Assembly: GCF_019977275.1 (NCBI RefSeq)
Contig: NZ_AP024650.1
Location: 1,178,001 to 1,242,000, forward strand
Source of the DNA: Arthrobacter sp. StoSoilB19
Lineage (GTDB): Bacteria > Actinomycetota > Actinomycetes > Actinomycetales > Micrococcaceae
Length of the DNA: 64,000 bases
Direction: 5' to 3'
In this document: positions 26,984 to 36,341 of the stretch, piece after piece
How positions within the stretch are numbered: the stretch's first letter is position 1
Layout: each line of letters opens with the position of its first letter
Notes under the pieces: model-generated
Told to the model about the DNA's origin: nothing
Seen by the model: the letters and a program-made list of their open reading frames with translations, nothing else
Database searches by the model: none
Translations under genes and position numbers: made by a program

Positions 26984-28385
26984 TGCACACCACTTTCGGC
27001 TGGGTCATCTCCTCATAGGCGAAGCGGACGCCTTCGCGGCCCAGGCCGCCATACTTGGATCCCCCGAACGGCATGCCGTCGAAGCGGTAGTCCGATGAGT
27101 CGTTGACCATGACGCCGCCTGCGTCGATGCGGCCCGCGGCGTCCAGGGCCGTGTCCAGCGAGCCGGTGAAGATCCCGGCGTGAAGGCTGAAGTCGATGGC
27201 GTTGGCGGTCCCCACGGCTTCGTCGAAGGTTGTGAAGGGTTGCAGCATGACGACCGGCCCGAACACCTCCTCCGTCCACAGCCTGCTGCCGGCGGGCACT
27301 CTCTCCAGGACCGTCGGATGCAGCACGTTGTTTACCCTGGTGTTGCCGGCGAGGACCACGGCGCCGGAGGCAACCGCCGCCTCAATCTTGGCCTGGAGCT
27401 GATCCACGGCGGCGGGACTGATCATGGGACCGACGTCGGTGGCTTCCTCGGCGGGGTCGCCCGCCACCAGCCGCGACGTCTCCTGCAGGAAGCGCCGACG
27501 GAACTCGTGGTAGCGGGAGGCGGCCACGAGGATGCGCTGAACCCCCACGCAGTTCTGTCCGGCTGCCCAGAAGGCTCCGGAGACGCAGGCTGAAACGGCA
27601 GCATCCATGTCGGCGTCATCCATGACGATGACGGGGGCGTTCCCGCCAAGGTCCATGGATAGCTTCTTCAGGCCTGCGGTCCTGGCAATGGCCTCGCCGG
27701 CCGTGAATCCGCCGGTGAAGGACACCATGCGGACCTCCCGGCTCCGCACGATCGCCTCCGCCACGTCCGTGTCCCCGTGGACCACTGTGAGGACGCCGGC
27801 AGGCAGGCCAGCTTCGGCGAAGACTTCGGCGAGCAGTTGCGCGGACAGGGGCGTCACCGCGGACGGCTTGAGGATGACGGCGTTGCCTCCGGCGATTGCC
27901 GGGCCCACCTTGTGTGCCACCAGATTAAGGGGGTCGTTGTACGGGGTGATGGCCGCAATGATGCCCAGCGGTTCCCGTGCGTACCACCCCATGCGGTCCT
28001 CGGAGCCTTCATAGGAGTCAAAGGGAATGATCTCGCCGGCGTTCCGGCGTGCCTCCGCGGCGGACAGGCGCAGGGTGTTGACTGCCCGCAGCACCTCCTT
28101 TCGTGCCTGGCGGATGGTTTTGCCGCTCTCGGCTGTGATGGTCTGGGCGAATTCCGCGTGGCGCGCGTCGATTAGTGCGGCAGCCGCGTCCAGCAGCTTC
28201 CCCCGGGCATGGCGGGACAATGCGCGTGCCTGCGCCGCCCCGGACCTGGCAGCCCGGATAATCGCGTCCACGGACTCCGCCGTGGTCAGGGCCACGGCTC
28301 CCAACACCCGGCCGTCGTAGGGGCTGAGCACCTCCCGGATCGCGGCCGTTGCGTGATCCAGCGGTGCAAGGGTTGATTCACGCAT
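26967..28385 (-). CDS. Aldehyde dehydrogenase, possible aspartate-semialdehyde oxidiser
   Basis: A 472-residue NAD(P)-dependent aldehyde dehydrogenase. The nucleophile is the Cys in [11 protein letters not shown]; cofactor and oxyanion motifs include [19 protein letters not shown] and [11 protein letters not shown]. The general base region, ELGG in most relatives, reads MDLGG, so Glu is replaced by Asp. The start overlaps the end of the homoserine dehydrogenase-like gene by 8 bases, so the two are translationally linked. With that partner, the likely substrate is aspartate semialdehyde (product aspartate), though succinate semialdehyde or lactaldehyde are alternatives by family. Confidence 0.86.
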   Translation of the reverse strand: MRESTLAPLDHATAAIREVLSPYDGRVLGAVALTTAESVDAIIRAARSGAAQARALSRHARGKLLDAAAALIDARHAEFAQTITAESGKTIRQARKEVLRAVNTLRLSAAEARRNAGEIIPFDSYEGSEDRMGWYAREPLGIIAAITPYNDPLNLVAHKVGPAIAGGNAVILKPSAVTPLSAQLLAEVFAEAGLPAGVLTVVHGDTDVAEAIVRSREVRMVSFTGGFTAGEAIARTAGLKKLSMDLGGNAPVIVMDDADMDAAVSACVSGAFWAAGQNCVGVQRILVAASRYHEFRRRFLQETSRLVAGDPAEEATDVGPMISPAAVDQLQAKIEAAVASGAVVLAGNTRVNNVLHPTVLERVPAGSRLWTEEVFGPVVMLQPFTTFDEAVGTANAIDFSLHAGIFTGSLDTALDAAGRIDAGGVMVNDSSDYRFDGMPFGGSKYGGLGREGVRFAYEEMTQPKVVCIKRQG

Positions 28386-29430
28386 CTGCAGCCACCTGGT
28401 TCCGTGCGGCGTGCATGGCGATGATGTCGGACAGCAGGGCGTACGCTGTCTCCACCCGCCCGGCCCCGGGTCCGGACACCGTCACCGGGCCGAGGAGATC
28501 GGTGTTGAACGACACTGCATTGTTGGCACCCGAAACCCCGGCGAGGCCGTGGGCCAGGGGGAGCGCCACGGGGGCAACTCCGGCACTGATGCTTCCATCC
28601 AGGTTCCGCCGCGCGGAGCCCACCAGTTTCCACCGCCGCCCCTCGTTCCTGGCGCGCCTGATGTCCTCGGGCGACAGCGTTGACATCCCTTGGCGCTGCA
28701 CATCCGCCAGCGTGATGTCCGCCCCCAGCAGCTCATTGGCCAGGATCAGGACTTTCAGTTGGACGTCGTGGCCCTCGATGTCGGCCGTGGGATCTGCCTC
28801 TGCGTACCCCCGGCTCTGGGCTTCGAGGACCGATTCCTCAAAGCTGAGGCCCTCTTCCATCCTGCCCAGGACATAGTTGCTGGTGCCATTGAGGATGCCC
28901 TCGAAGCCATTGAGCGCCAGTCCGGGGAACAGTTGTTTGGCCAAACGGATGACGGGTGTCCCGCTCATCACCGCGCCTTCGAATTCGAAATGCAGCCCTT
29001 TAAGCTTCGCGAGCCGGCTCAACTCCTGGCCATGCAGGGCGACCGGACCCTTGTTGGTGGTGCAGACACTCTTTCCCGACTCCAGCGCCCAGCGAACGTG
29101 TGAAGCCGCAGGCTCGCCGTCTGCAGGGTTGGTGAACGTTGCTTCGCAAATGATCCCTGCGGAGCAGGTCCGGATCACGCGCTCGTTGTCCGGGTCCGCT
29201 GACCCGCCGTACGCTGCAAATGTCGCGACGGCGGGATCCAGGCCCAAGGCCATGTCAAGATCGATCCCCCCGTCCTGGACCAGGGAACCCAGCCCAAGGT
29301 CCGTAATGGCAACCACCCGCAGGTCAAAGCCGAGGGTGCGGCCAAGCGCATCCCCTCTGGTGGCAATCAGTTCGGCCAGGGTCCGGTTGACGCCGCCGAA
29401 CCCGATCAGCGCGATGTCGTAGGTGGTCAT
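28378..29430 (-). CDS. Homoserine dehydrogenase-like enzyme, no ACT domain
   Basis: A 350-residue oxidoreductase of the homoserine dehydrogenase family. N-terminal Rossmann fold starts at [17 protein letters not shown]; the catalytic domain has [11 protein letters not shown] and [19 protein letters not shown] with the conserved acidic residues and lysine. The C-terminal ACT domain of biosynthetic enzymes is missing, which fits lack of threonine feedback and a catabolic role. ATG at 29430 with GGGAG upstream. Coupled to an aldehyde dehydrogenase and divergent from an amino-acid permease. Direction homoserine to aspartate semialdehyde is inferred from context. Confidence 0.83.
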   Translation of the reverse strand: MTTYDIALIGFGGVNRTLAELIATRGDALGRTLGFDLRVVAITDLGLGSLVQDGGIDLDMALGLDPAVATFAAYGGSADPDNERVIRTCSAGIICEATFTNPADGEPAASHVRWALESGKSVCTTNKGPVALHGQELSRLAKLKGLHFEFEGAVMSGTPVIRLAKQLFPGLALNGFEGILNGTSNYVLGRMEEGLSFEESVLEAQSRGYAEADPTADIEGHDVQLKVLILANELLGADITLADVQRQGMSTLSPEDIRRARNEGRRWKLVGSARRNLDGSISAGVAPVALPLAHGLAGVSGANNAVSFNTDLLGPVTVSGPGAGRVETAYALLSDIIAMHAARNQVAADA

Positions 29431-29553
29431 TGCTACTCCCTTGAGGTGGTTGTTGTTGCTCCCATCCTGTGCCCACCCGGTGTCCGTTGAGGCATGTCCA
29501 AACGCTCCGCCGGGGAGGCGAAACGACCATCTGAAGGGCAAATCGACATACGG

Positions 29554-29627
29554 AGTAACAGCAATAAACGTGCAACATTCGCATTTGAATATGATTTTGA
29601 TGACTAAAAATGCCACTTTGTGTTACT
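29554..29627. promoter_or_regulatory. Inverted repeats in AT-rich divergent promoter region
   Basis: The 285-base gap between the dehydrogenase and permease operons has an AT-rich core. Inverted pairs AGTAACA (29554-29560)/TGTTACT (29621-29627) and GCATTT (29581-29586)/AAATGC (29608-29613) lie there. These are candidate binding sites for the nearby Lrp or IclR regulators. Confidence 0.45.
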
Positions 29628-29715
29628 TTCGTCACTGTCGACGCGCTTAAAGCTTTCATGGACCGGCACCCGAACCGCGGCCGTCCTTCCGACCATCCCC
29701 CACTGGAGGCACCAC

Positions 29716-31161
29716 TTGGAATCTTCGACCCCCCTCACCCTCAAGCCGGAGCCGGACGCACCGCCGTCAACGGAATCAGGGCTCCGCCGCTCCATGGGGC
29801 CCCGGCACCTTGTCATGATCGCCATGGGCGGCGTGATTGGTTCCGGACTGTTCCTCAGCTCGGGCTACACCATTTCCCAGGCCGGCCCGCTGGGTGCCGT
29901 TCTCGCCTACCTCGTCGGTGCCTTCGTGGTTTACCTGGTCATGGCCTGCTTGGGGGAGCTCGCCATCGCCTACCCCGTCTCCGGTGCGTTCCATATCTAT
30001 GCTTCCCGGTCCATTGGTCCCGCCACGGGATTCGCCACCGCCTGGCTCTACTGGCTGTGCTGGGCGGTCGCCATCGGATCGGAGTTCACAGCCTCGGGCC
30101 TGCTGATGCAGCGCTGGTTCCCGGGCGTTGACGTCTGGGTCTGGTGCCTGATCTTCGCCGCAACGTTGTTCGGCCTCAACGCCGTGTCATCCAAGTTCTT
30201 CGGTGAGTCGGAATTCTGGTTCGCCATCATCAAAGTGGGCGCCATCATCGGGCTCATCGTCCTGGGCGGGGCAGCCCTCCTGGGCTTCCACCCGCTCAGC
30301 GCATCGGGCAACCATCCCTTCCTGTTCGAAAACTTCAACACCGAGGGAGGGCTGTTTCCCAACGGTTTCACCGGCGTTCTGGTGACGGCGCTCGCAGTCT
30401 TCTATGCCTTCTCAGGCTCTGAACTGATCGGCGTCGCCGCAGGGGAGACGAAGGATCCCGCCACCAGCATTCCCAAAGCGATGCGCAGTACGGTCATCCG
30501 CCTCCTGGTGTTCTTCGTCGGAGCCATCGCCGTCATCGCCGCCACGATCCCGTACCAGGAAGTTGGGCTCGACGAAAGCCCGTTCGTGACGGTGTTCACG
30601 GCGACGGGTGTTCCCTTTGCCGCCGATCTGATGAACTTCGTCATCATCACGGCGCTGCTGTCTGCAGGCAACAGTGGCCTGTTCTCGTGCGCCAGGATGC
30701 TGTACTCCCTGGCCGACGAAGGCCACGCACCCCGGGCGCTTAAGAAGCTGACTAAGCGCGGCATTCCCATGACCGCGCTCTCGGTGAGCATGCTCGGAGG
30801 GCTGGCCTCGCTCATCAGCAGCGTGGTTGCTCCGGAAACCGTCTACCTGGTGCTGGTATCGGTAGCGGGCTTCGCAGTGGTGGGAGTCTGGATGTCCATC
30901 ACCGCCTCGCATTTCTTCCACCGGCGGTCTTTTGTCCGGAACGGCGGGGACGTGTCCACCTTGTCCTACCGCGCGCCGCTCTTCCCACTGGTGCCGGTCC
31001 TGGCATTCACTCTCTGCACAGTCTCCCTGGTCGGCATCGCTTTCGATCCGGCCCAAGTGGCGGCGCTGTACTTTGGGATTCCTTTCGTCGCCGCCTGCTA
31101 CGGTTACTTCCACATCAGGCACGGGCGCCGGGCCGCAGCCGAAAAGACGGCGCAGGGCTGA
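29716..31161 (+). CDS. Amino-acid permease, APC family
   Basis: A 481-residue APC-superfamily carrier (AAT family) with about 12 membrane segments. The helix-1 signature is MGGVIGSGLFLSSG, helix 3 has YPVSGAFHIYASR, and the helix-8 region AGNSGLFSCARMLYSLA is typical of AAT-type permeases. The TTG at 29716 is preferred because GGAGG lies at 29705-29709 and upstream codons have poor composition. Divergent from the homoserine dehydrogenase-like operon, so it probably imports the amino acid that operon degrades. Substrate is inferred, not read from sequence. Confidence 0.85.
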   Translation: MESSTPLTLKPEPDAPPSTESGLRRSMGPRHLVMIAMGGVIGSGLFLSSGYTISQAGPLGAVLAYLVGAFVVYLVMACLGELAIAYPVSGAFHIYASRSIGPATGFATAWLYWLCWAVAIGSEFTASGLLMQRWFPGVDVWVWCLIFAATLFGLNAVSSKFFGESEFWFAIIKVGAIIGLIVLGGAALLGFHPLSASGNHPFLFENFNTEGGLFPNGFTGVLVTALAVFYAFSGSELIGVAAGETKDPATSIPKAMRSTVIRLLVFFVGAIAVIAATIPYQEVGLDESPFVTVFTATGVPFAADLMNFVIITALLSAGNSGLFSCARMLYSLADEGHAPRALKKLTKRGIPMTALSVSMLGGLASLISSVVAPETVYLVLVSVAGFAVVGVWMSITASHFFHRRSFVRNGGDVSTLSYRAPLFPLVPVLAFTLCTVSLVGIAFDPAQVAALYFGIPFVAACYGYFHIRHGRRAAAEKTAQG

Positions 31162-31314
31162 ACCGTTTCCATGGCCTGGCGCGGACGGCCGAACGTCCGC
31201 GCCAGGCCATCGCCGTGCCCGGGACTGCGTTGCTTCCGGCTGATTGGTGTTTCCCGTTGGGCGGTGCCGCAACGTGTGAGGGTAGGCTGGTTGCCGGTCG
31301 GAAGGAGCAGCAGG

Positions 31315-32088
31315 GTGGATAACTCCCCGGAGGCGGCGTCGCTGGCGCAGGGATTGCGGATAGTGCGCCTGGTCATTGACCGGGAAAAGACGGGGAAGCA
31401 GCTTATGGGTGTCTCCCAGTTGGCCGCCGAGCTGGACATGGACCAAAGCCGCGTCTCCCGTCTGACCCAGGAGCTTTGTGAGCTTGGCCTGCTGGAGCGC
31501 CGCGAACGCGGCCCGTTCCGCGTAGGGACGGGCTTCTTCGGCCTTGCCGCCACCCTCAATACGGGGTGGATCCGGCATGCGGCGGCGGAACTGGAGGCGC
31601 TGGTGGCCACTACCGGGCTGCGCGCCCGGGTCTCGGTCCGCGACGGCTACCGGGTCATCCTGCTCCTGGCGTCCAGCAACGATTCGCAGGCGGGCAGCTT
31701 CGTCCAGCCCGGCATGGTGACGCCTGTGTGGTGTACCGGATCGGGCAGGGCGCTGTTGTGGGACCATAAGCGGCGCGGGTTTGAAGCTTTGCTTTCCGAC
31801 GTGAACTTTGTCGGCGTCGGTGGTCCCGGCGCCCCGCATTCCAGCGCGGAGGCCTGGGAACTCATGGCCAAAGACAAGCCCCATGGTTTCGTTGTCGCCA
31901 CCGAGGAATTCGAACACGGCATCGTGGAGGTGGCCGTGCCTGTCCGGGATCCGGGCGGTGGGATCGTCGCTTCGCTGAGTGTGCTGGGCGGGCAGCCGGA
32001 CGTTGGACCCCGCGCAGGGGAATTGGCGGATGTGCTCGCGGAGGCCGCGGCAAGGCTCGGTTCGGTCCATCCCGGGCCGGAGGGGTAG
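31315..32088 (+). CDS. IclR-family regulator
   Basis: A 257-residue IclR-type regulator: winged helix (about residues 15-75, with MGVSQLAAELDMDQSRVSRL in pieces) and an effector domain ending in EVAVPVRDPGGGIVASLSV, the family C-terminal signature. The GTG at 31315 follows AAGGAG at 31302-31307. It lies downstream of the amino-acid permease, in the same direction, and tail to tail with a second IclR gene 8 bases away. Target is unknown; either the permease region or the cyclase operon is possible. Confidence 0.84.
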   Translation: MDNSPEAASLAQGLRIVRLVIDREKTGKQLMGVSQLAAELDMDQSRVSRLTQELCELGLLERRERGPFRVGTGFFGLAATLNTGWIRHAAAELEALVATTGLRARVSVRDGYRVILLLASSNDSQAGSFVQPGMVTPVWCTGSGRALLWDHKRRGFEALLSDVNFVGVGGPGAPHSSAEAWELMAKDKPHGFVVATEEFEHGIVEVAVPVRDPGGGIVASLSVLGGQPDVGPRAGELADVLAEAAARLGSVHPGPEG

Positions 32089-32095
32089 GCGGCCC

Positions 32096-32872
32096 TTAGG
32101 GGTTGCTGTCCGGAGACCGCCATCCCAGCATGCCTTCCAGCCAGCGGCCCTGGCGGACGAGCGCTTCGGCGTGCCGGGACCGGCTGGGTTCAAGGCGGCC
32201 CTTCAGGCCCACCACCTGCAGGGCCGCCACCACGTCGCCCCTGAAATCCCTGATGGGTACGGCCAGTGAGTAGAGCCCGGGCTCCGCTTCCTCGTCGACG
32301 ATGGAGTAGCCGCGGACCCGTGCGTCCCTGAGCCGTGCCAGGAAATCCTCGACGTCCGCGGGGGTGTTCGGGCCGTGCTGCTGGAACTGGACGCCCGCGA
32401 AGATTTTGCGGACCTCATCGTCCGGAGTCTCCCACAAAAGTGCCTGCCCGGCGTCGCTGCAGTAGGCAGGGTAGGGCCGGCCCAGCCACGAGCCCACCAG
32501 CCGGCTGCTCGCCGGGACGCTTTCGCCCACCGTTACGGTGCTCCTGCCGCTGAGGACCCCCAGGAAGCACCCCTCATCAGTCTCCCTCGAAAGGCGTTCC
32601 AGGGCGGCGGTCCCGTCGGTTGCCAGCCGGCGCCGGTTCAGCAGGAGGGCGTCGGTCAGGACGCTCCAGTCCAGGGCGAAGGTGCGTTCGGGGGTTCTCC
32701 GCAGGAAACCTTCCTGTTCAGCTGTCCGCAGGCTTCTGGAAACCTGGCTTCGGTCCCTGCCCAGGTCCGCAGCGATCTCTGCAACCGTGCCGCCGGGGAG
32801 GCCACGCAGGTGGCGTTCCCCGGCCGCCAGGACGGCCATGACGCCACGTCCCATGCTTGAAGTCCTCGACAT
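32096..32872 (-). CDS. IclR-family regulator, cyclase operon
   Basis: A 258-residue IclR-type protein. DNA-binding part: AAGERHLRGLPGGTVAEIAADLGRDRSQVSRSL in pieces; effector part ends in LAVPIRDFRGDVVAALQVVG. It begins 30 bases after the cyclase-family gene on the same strand, so it is probably the third gene of that operon and its autoregulator. Start at 32872, or ATG at 32854 (MGRGVM). About 35% similar by eye to the convergent IclR neighbour, so the pair may be an old duplication. Confidence 0.83.
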   Translation of the reverse strand: MSRTSSMGRGVMAVLAAGERHLRGLPGGTVAEIAADLGRDRSQVSRSLRTAEQEGFLRRTPERTFALDWSVLTDALLLNRRRLATDGTAALERLSRETDEGCFLGVLSGRSTVTVGESVPASSRLVGSWLGRPYPAYCSDAGQALLWETPDDEVRKIFAGVQFQQHGPNTPADVEDFLARLRDARVRGYSIVDEEAEPGLYSLAVPIRDFRGDVVAALQVVGLKGRLEPSRSRHAEALVRQGRWLEGMLGWRSPDSNP

Positions 32873-32902
32873 GGTCCGAGTCTAGAGGACCGCCCGCCCG
32901 GG

Positions 32903-33652
32903 TCAGGAGATGGCGAAGACGCGGGCCGGGAAGCCGCTCCCTTCGGAGGGTTTGGCCCAGCTGGCCACGATTGCGGCACCCGATTCAGGGAGGCCGGACA
33001 AATCAGCCATCAGTTCTATCTGCCAGCGGTCCTTCGCCAGGATGTAGGTTTCCAGGCTAAAGTCCCCCTGCGAGGTTGCCAGCCCCGGATCGGTGTCCGT
33101 TTGCTCGTGCCCGATGGCCGAAACCCAGCGTTCCTCCACCAGGAAGGACAGCACCTCACGGGACCACCCGGGAGTGTGGCTGACTCCGTCCGCATCCTTG
33201 TTGGCCATGGCATCTCCGTCCGGCCACCGTGAGCTCCAGCCGGTCCCCAGGGCAACGAAGCATCCAGCCGGGATTCTTCCGTTCCGGTCTTCCCATCCGT
33301 GCACATCCTGCAGGGTGGGGGTTGCATCCGGATCCCGTTCCACCCGCCGGGTGATGTCCAGGACCACAAGGGGAAGAATCATGTCCTGGACTGGAATCCG
33401 GTCAAGGGTGCGTCCACCCCGGATGAAGTGGGAAGGCGGATCCACATGCGTGCCCCACTGGCCAACGATCGAATACCGGTGGGCCGTAAACCCGTCGCCC
33501 CTTTCAAGGTCGAAAAGAGCCTCCCGGGTTTCGTCCGGAAAGGCGGCGAAACGGGGCTGGCCTGGATGGAAGGCATGGGTGAGGTCCGTGAACGTCCTGC
33601 CTGCCAGGGCGGACTGAAGCGCGGGCCAGGCGGCAGTGGTGGTGAGTGTCAT
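32903..33652 (-). CDS. Cyclase-family metal hydrolase (kynurenine formamidase-like)
   Basis: A 249-residue member of the cyclase/KynB family. The metal-binding signature H-x-G-T-H-x-D-x-P-x-H is represented by GQWGTHVDPPSHF: the first His is replaced by Gln in this copy of the pattern, while the later His-Asp-His set is kept. Related proteins hydrolyse formylkynurenine, isatin or cyclic amides using Mn2+ or Zn2+. Its ATG overlaps the stop of the upstream CutA/NIF3-like gene (ATGA), so translation is coupled. Substrate unknown; no other kynurenine genes are near. Confidence 0.82.
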   Translation of the reverse strand: MTLTTTAAWPALQSALAGRTFTDLTHAFHPGQPRFAAFPDETREALFDLERGDGFTAHRYSIVGQWGTHVDPPSHFIRGGRTLDRIPVQDMILPLVVLDITRRVERDPDATPTLQDVHGWEDRNGRIPAGCFVALGTGWSSRWPDGDAMANKDADGVSHTPGWSREVLSFLVEERWVSAIGHEQTDTDPGLATSQGDFSLETYILAKDRWQIELMADLSGLPESGAAIVASWAKPSEGSGFPARVFAIS

Positions 33653-34098
33653 GATGCTGCCGCCGCCGAGGGGGTTTTACGGTGCAGCCCACCGGCCACG
33701 CTCACGGGACCGGTCACCTCGATGACAGGCAGTTCCCACGGGTGGATGGCCACCAGTTCCTGCATAACCCGTTCCAGGACGGCCTCGTCCAGGGTGGCAT
33801 CAAAATAGGTGGTGAAGACGAACGTGGGGGAGAGGGTCTGCTCGCCCACCCTGCCAAGCGTGGGCGACGCCCCTTCGCCGCACGAGAATCCTTCGAATCC
33901 GATGCCGGATTCGAAGACGTGCTTGTAGTTCCCGAAATCACCGAGGTCCGGGTAATGCCCAACGGTGTGCAGGAGTTCTGCCAGCCCCGGATCCTGCTGG
34001 ACGGCGTTGGCGTCTCCGGCGGCTATCCGGCCGAAGGTTTCCGCACTGATGGGCCAGTGGACCCGTAGCTTGCGGACACTGTTCAGGTGCACACTCAC
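33649..34098 (-). CDS. CutA/NIF3-insert-like small protein
   Basis: A 149-residue protein with a C-terminal HPWELPVIEVTGPVSV that recalls the HPYE-x-P motif of CutA1 and of the inserted domain in NIF3/YqfO, which form trimeric ferredoxin-like folds. FVFTTYFDATLDEAVLERVMQELVAIHPWE in pieces fits the strand-helix order. The GTG at 34098 has AGGAGG upstream and is preferred to an ATG at 34134. First gene of the operon with the cyclase and IclR. Possible roles are metal binding or a regulatory trimer; the family link is weak. Confidence 0.6.
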   Translation of the reverse strand: MSVHLNSVRKLRVHWPISAETFGRIAAGDANAVQQDPGLAELLHTVGHYPDLGDFGNYKHVFESGIGFEGFSCGEGASPTLGRVGEQTLSPTFVFTTYFDATLDEAVLERVMQELVAIHPWELPVIEVTGPVSVAGGLHRKTPSAAAAS

Positions 34099-34154
34099 GA
34101 ATATTCCTCCTGTAATGGTCGTTGCTGCAGTCATCGTGGCACACGGTGATATGC

Positions 34155-34182
34155 ATTACAAGCATGGAAACTTGCCTATAAT
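34155..34182 (+). promoter_or_regulatory. Sigma-70-type promoter of mmuM
   Basis: TATAAT at 34177-34182 is a perfect -10; ATTACA at 34155-34160 matches the -35 in four of six positions, with a 16-base spacer. Transcription would start about 25 bases before the mmuM ATG. Confidence 0.7.
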
Positions 34183-34215
34183 GAGCAAAACAGCCACCAA
34201 TCGACCGGAGGTGCG

Positions 34216-35160
34216 ATGCCTAGCCGCCGTTCCCTGTCCACCCTGCTTGACGCCGGCGCAGGCCTCGTAGCTGACGGCGCCCTGGCCACCGAACTGGAGG
34301 CCCGCGGCTGCGATTTGAACGACGCACTGTGGTCCGCCAAGGTCCTCCTGGAGCAGCCCGAGCTGATCAGGGACGTGCACCGGGACTACTTCGCCGCCGG
34401 CGCGAACATCGCCACCACCGCCAGCTACCAGGCCACGCCCCGGGGGTTTGCGGCGCGGGGGATGGGCGAACGGGAAGCCCTGGAGCTCGTTGCGCTGTCC
34501 GCCCGGCTGGCGGATGAAGCGCGGCGGCAGCATCTGGAGGACCACCCGGACGCCGGGCCGCTGCTGGTCGCCGGTTCCGTGGGTCCCTACGGTGCCTACC
34601 TTGCGGACGGCTCGGAGTACCGGGGGGACTACGCCCTCACCGCAGAAGAGTTCCAGGACTTCCACGGCCCCCGCATCGCCGCGCTGGTGGACGCCGGCGT
34701 GGACCTCCTGGCCTTGGAAACGCTGCCTTCCTTCGCTGAGGCCGAAGCCCTCCTGGCACTCAGCCGGGAACACGGCGTCGACACCTGGTTCTCCTTTTCC
34801 CTGCGCGACGGCGGGCACATCAGCGACGGAACCCCGCTCGCCGACGTGGCCCGGCTCCTTGACGGACAGCCCCACGTCGCCGCCGTGGGTGTGAACTGCG
34901 TCCCGCTCAACCTGGTCGCTCCCGCGCTCGCAGCACTGGGCCTGCACACGGACAAGCCGCTGCTGGCCTATCCCAATTCGGGAGAGACCTACCATCCCGC
35001 GACAAAGACGTGGAGCCAGGACCGGGCGGCTTCCGGCAGCGGTGCTCCCTCCAGCCTCGGCACAGGTGCCCCTGAGTGGCGGCAGCTTGGTGCCCGCATC
35101 GTGGGCGGCTGCTGCCGGACCACGCCCGCCGACATCGCAGCGTTGGCCGGGAAGGCATAG
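34216..35160 (+). CDS. mmuM: Homocysteine S-methyltransferase
   Basis: A 314-residue enzyme that moves a methyl group from S-methylmethionine (or SAM) to homocysteine, giving methionine. The zinc ligands are the Cys in GVNCVP and the double Cys of VGGCCRTTP, in the standard places; ADGALATELEARG at the N-terminus and ASYQATPRGF are also typical of MmuM. GGAGGTG precedes the ATG. A near-consensus promoter sits 34 bases upstream. No S-methylmethionine permease is adjacent. The divergent operon is unrelated by sequence. Confidence 0.93.
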   Translation: MPSRRSLSTLLDAGAGLVADGALATELEARGCDLNDALWSAKVLLEQPELIRDVHRDYFAAGANIATTASYQATPRGFAARGMGEREALELVALSARLADEARRQHLEDHPDAGPLLVAGSVGPYGAYLADGSEYRGDYALTAEEFQDFHGPRIAALVDAGVDLLALETLPSFAEAEALLALSREHGVDTWFSFSLRDGGHISDGTPLADVARLLDGQPHVAAVGVNCVPLNLVAPALAALGLHTDKPLLAYPNSGETYHPATKTWSQDRAASGSGAPSSLGTGAPEWRQLGARIVGGCCRTTPADIAALAGKA

Positions 35161-35214
35161 TTACCGGGAACACTGCCGTCTCCACCGGTGTTAAAACCTA
35201 AGGAGAAATGAACG

Positions 35215-35565
35215 ATGAACAACAGAACTTATACAGCACTTGTTGTACCGGCCGGCAATTCCGAGCCCATGCGCATCGAGCAGGTGCCGGCAGACCTGCA
35301 GGCCTTGGAAGCCCTGGTGGGCGGGCCGCTGGAGTCGGTGATCCGCGGCGACTGGCATGTCTACCTCAACGCCGAAAGCGTCACCATGCTCCTGCCGGTC
35401 AACTTCCGCGCCGGGCAGTTGATGCACGAATGCGGCCTGGACCTTGACGGGATCCGTGGCACCGCGGTCTTCCTCGGCCGCGGCGAGCACGGGGCCGAAG
35501 CGGACATCCCGGACCACTTGTCCCGGCTTGCGGAGGAGCTTTTCGGGGCCCCGCTGGCCGCGTAG
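35215..35565 (+). CDS. DUF3846-like protein
   Basis: A 116-residue protein that resembles DUF3846: TALVVPAGNSEPMRIEQV, then LEALVGGPLESVIRGDWHVYLNAES and ILxGTAVFLGRG at the end. AAGGAG stands 7-12 bases before the ATG. These proteins are small, cytosolic and of unknown function; many are found in phages and on plasmids, but nothing else here looks phage-derived. It is 54 bases after mmuM and may share its transcript. Confidence 0.8.
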   Translation: MNNRTYTALVVPAGNSEPMRIEQVPADLQALEALVGGPLESVIRGDWHVYLNAESVTMLLPVNFRAGQLMHECGLDLDGIRGTAVFLGRGEHGAEADIPDHLSRLAEELFGAPLAA

Positions 35566-35567
35566 GC

Positions 35568-36119
35568 TTAGTCCCCGCGGACCCCGTAGGTGCTCAGCAC
35601 GTTGCCCTTGCTGGTGGTGGACTGGTCAAGCAACACCAGCCGGGTCAGCGGGTCACCGTCCTGGAACAGCCTGCGGCCGCTGCCGGCAATGACCGGGTGC
35701 GTCATCAGCTGCAGCGAGTCCAGCAGCCCGGCGAACAGCAGCTGCCGCACCACCGAGATGCTCCCGCACACGGCGATCTCGCCGCCGTCGCGGTCCTTCA
35801 GGGCGGCAACGAACTCCTCAAGCGGAGCGTCCATCAACTGAGAGTTCTGCCATTCCAGCTGCCCGGTCAGGGTGCGTGACGCAACGAACTTTTCCACCGG
35901 GTTGATGAACGCGGCAAAGTCCTGGTCTGCCGAGGCGGTGGGCCAATAACCAGCCCACTCCTGGTAGCTGACGCGGCCCAGGACCACGGTATCCACGGTG
36001 TTCATCATCTTGGTCAGGCCCGCGCCGAGTTCGTCGTCGAAGCTGTCGAACTGGAACTTGAAGGGTTCGGACACCACCCCGTCCACGGAGTGGAACAGGC
36101 CGGCAGTGACTTTGCGCAT
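35568..36119 (-). CDS. RibD C-terminal/dihydrofolate reductase-like protein
   Basis: A 183-residue protein of the RibD_C superfamily (DHFR-like fold): KVTAGLFHSVDGVV at the N-terminus, TVVLGRVSYQEWAGYWP, then GGEIAVCGSISVVRQLLFAGLLDSLQLMTHPVIAGSGRRLF, shown here in the typical order. Stand-alone members bind NADPH and reduce unknown substrates; they are not true folate enzymes. Ends 2 bases from the convergent DUF3846 gene. Role not known. Confidence 0.86.
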   Translation of the reverse strand: MRKVTAGLFHSVDGVVSEPFKFQFDSFDDELGAGLTKMMNTVDTVVLGRVSYQEWAGYWPTASADQDFAAFINPVEKFVASRTLTGQLEWQNSQLMDAPLEEFVAALKDRDGGEIAVCGSISVVRQLLFAGLLDSLQLMTHPVIAGSGRRLFQDGDPLTRLVLLDQSTTSKGNVLSTYGVRGD

Positions 36120-36341
36120 GGGAACCTCCAGTTTTCGAGCGGACAGGCATTACGGTATGCGCCCAGGGCCTTTCCGGGAAGGGCGCCGGACCTTATTTTG
36201 GCCCGGGAATTCGGACGACGGCGGATGGTTACGTTAGCTTGATCACTCGCCGTGTCGTCTTGCACGGTTTCGCGCCGGCCGGGCCCCATACTTGTTTTTG
36301 AGCGGCTTTCGCCGTCCCCCCGGCCAGGCAGGAGGAAGTGC

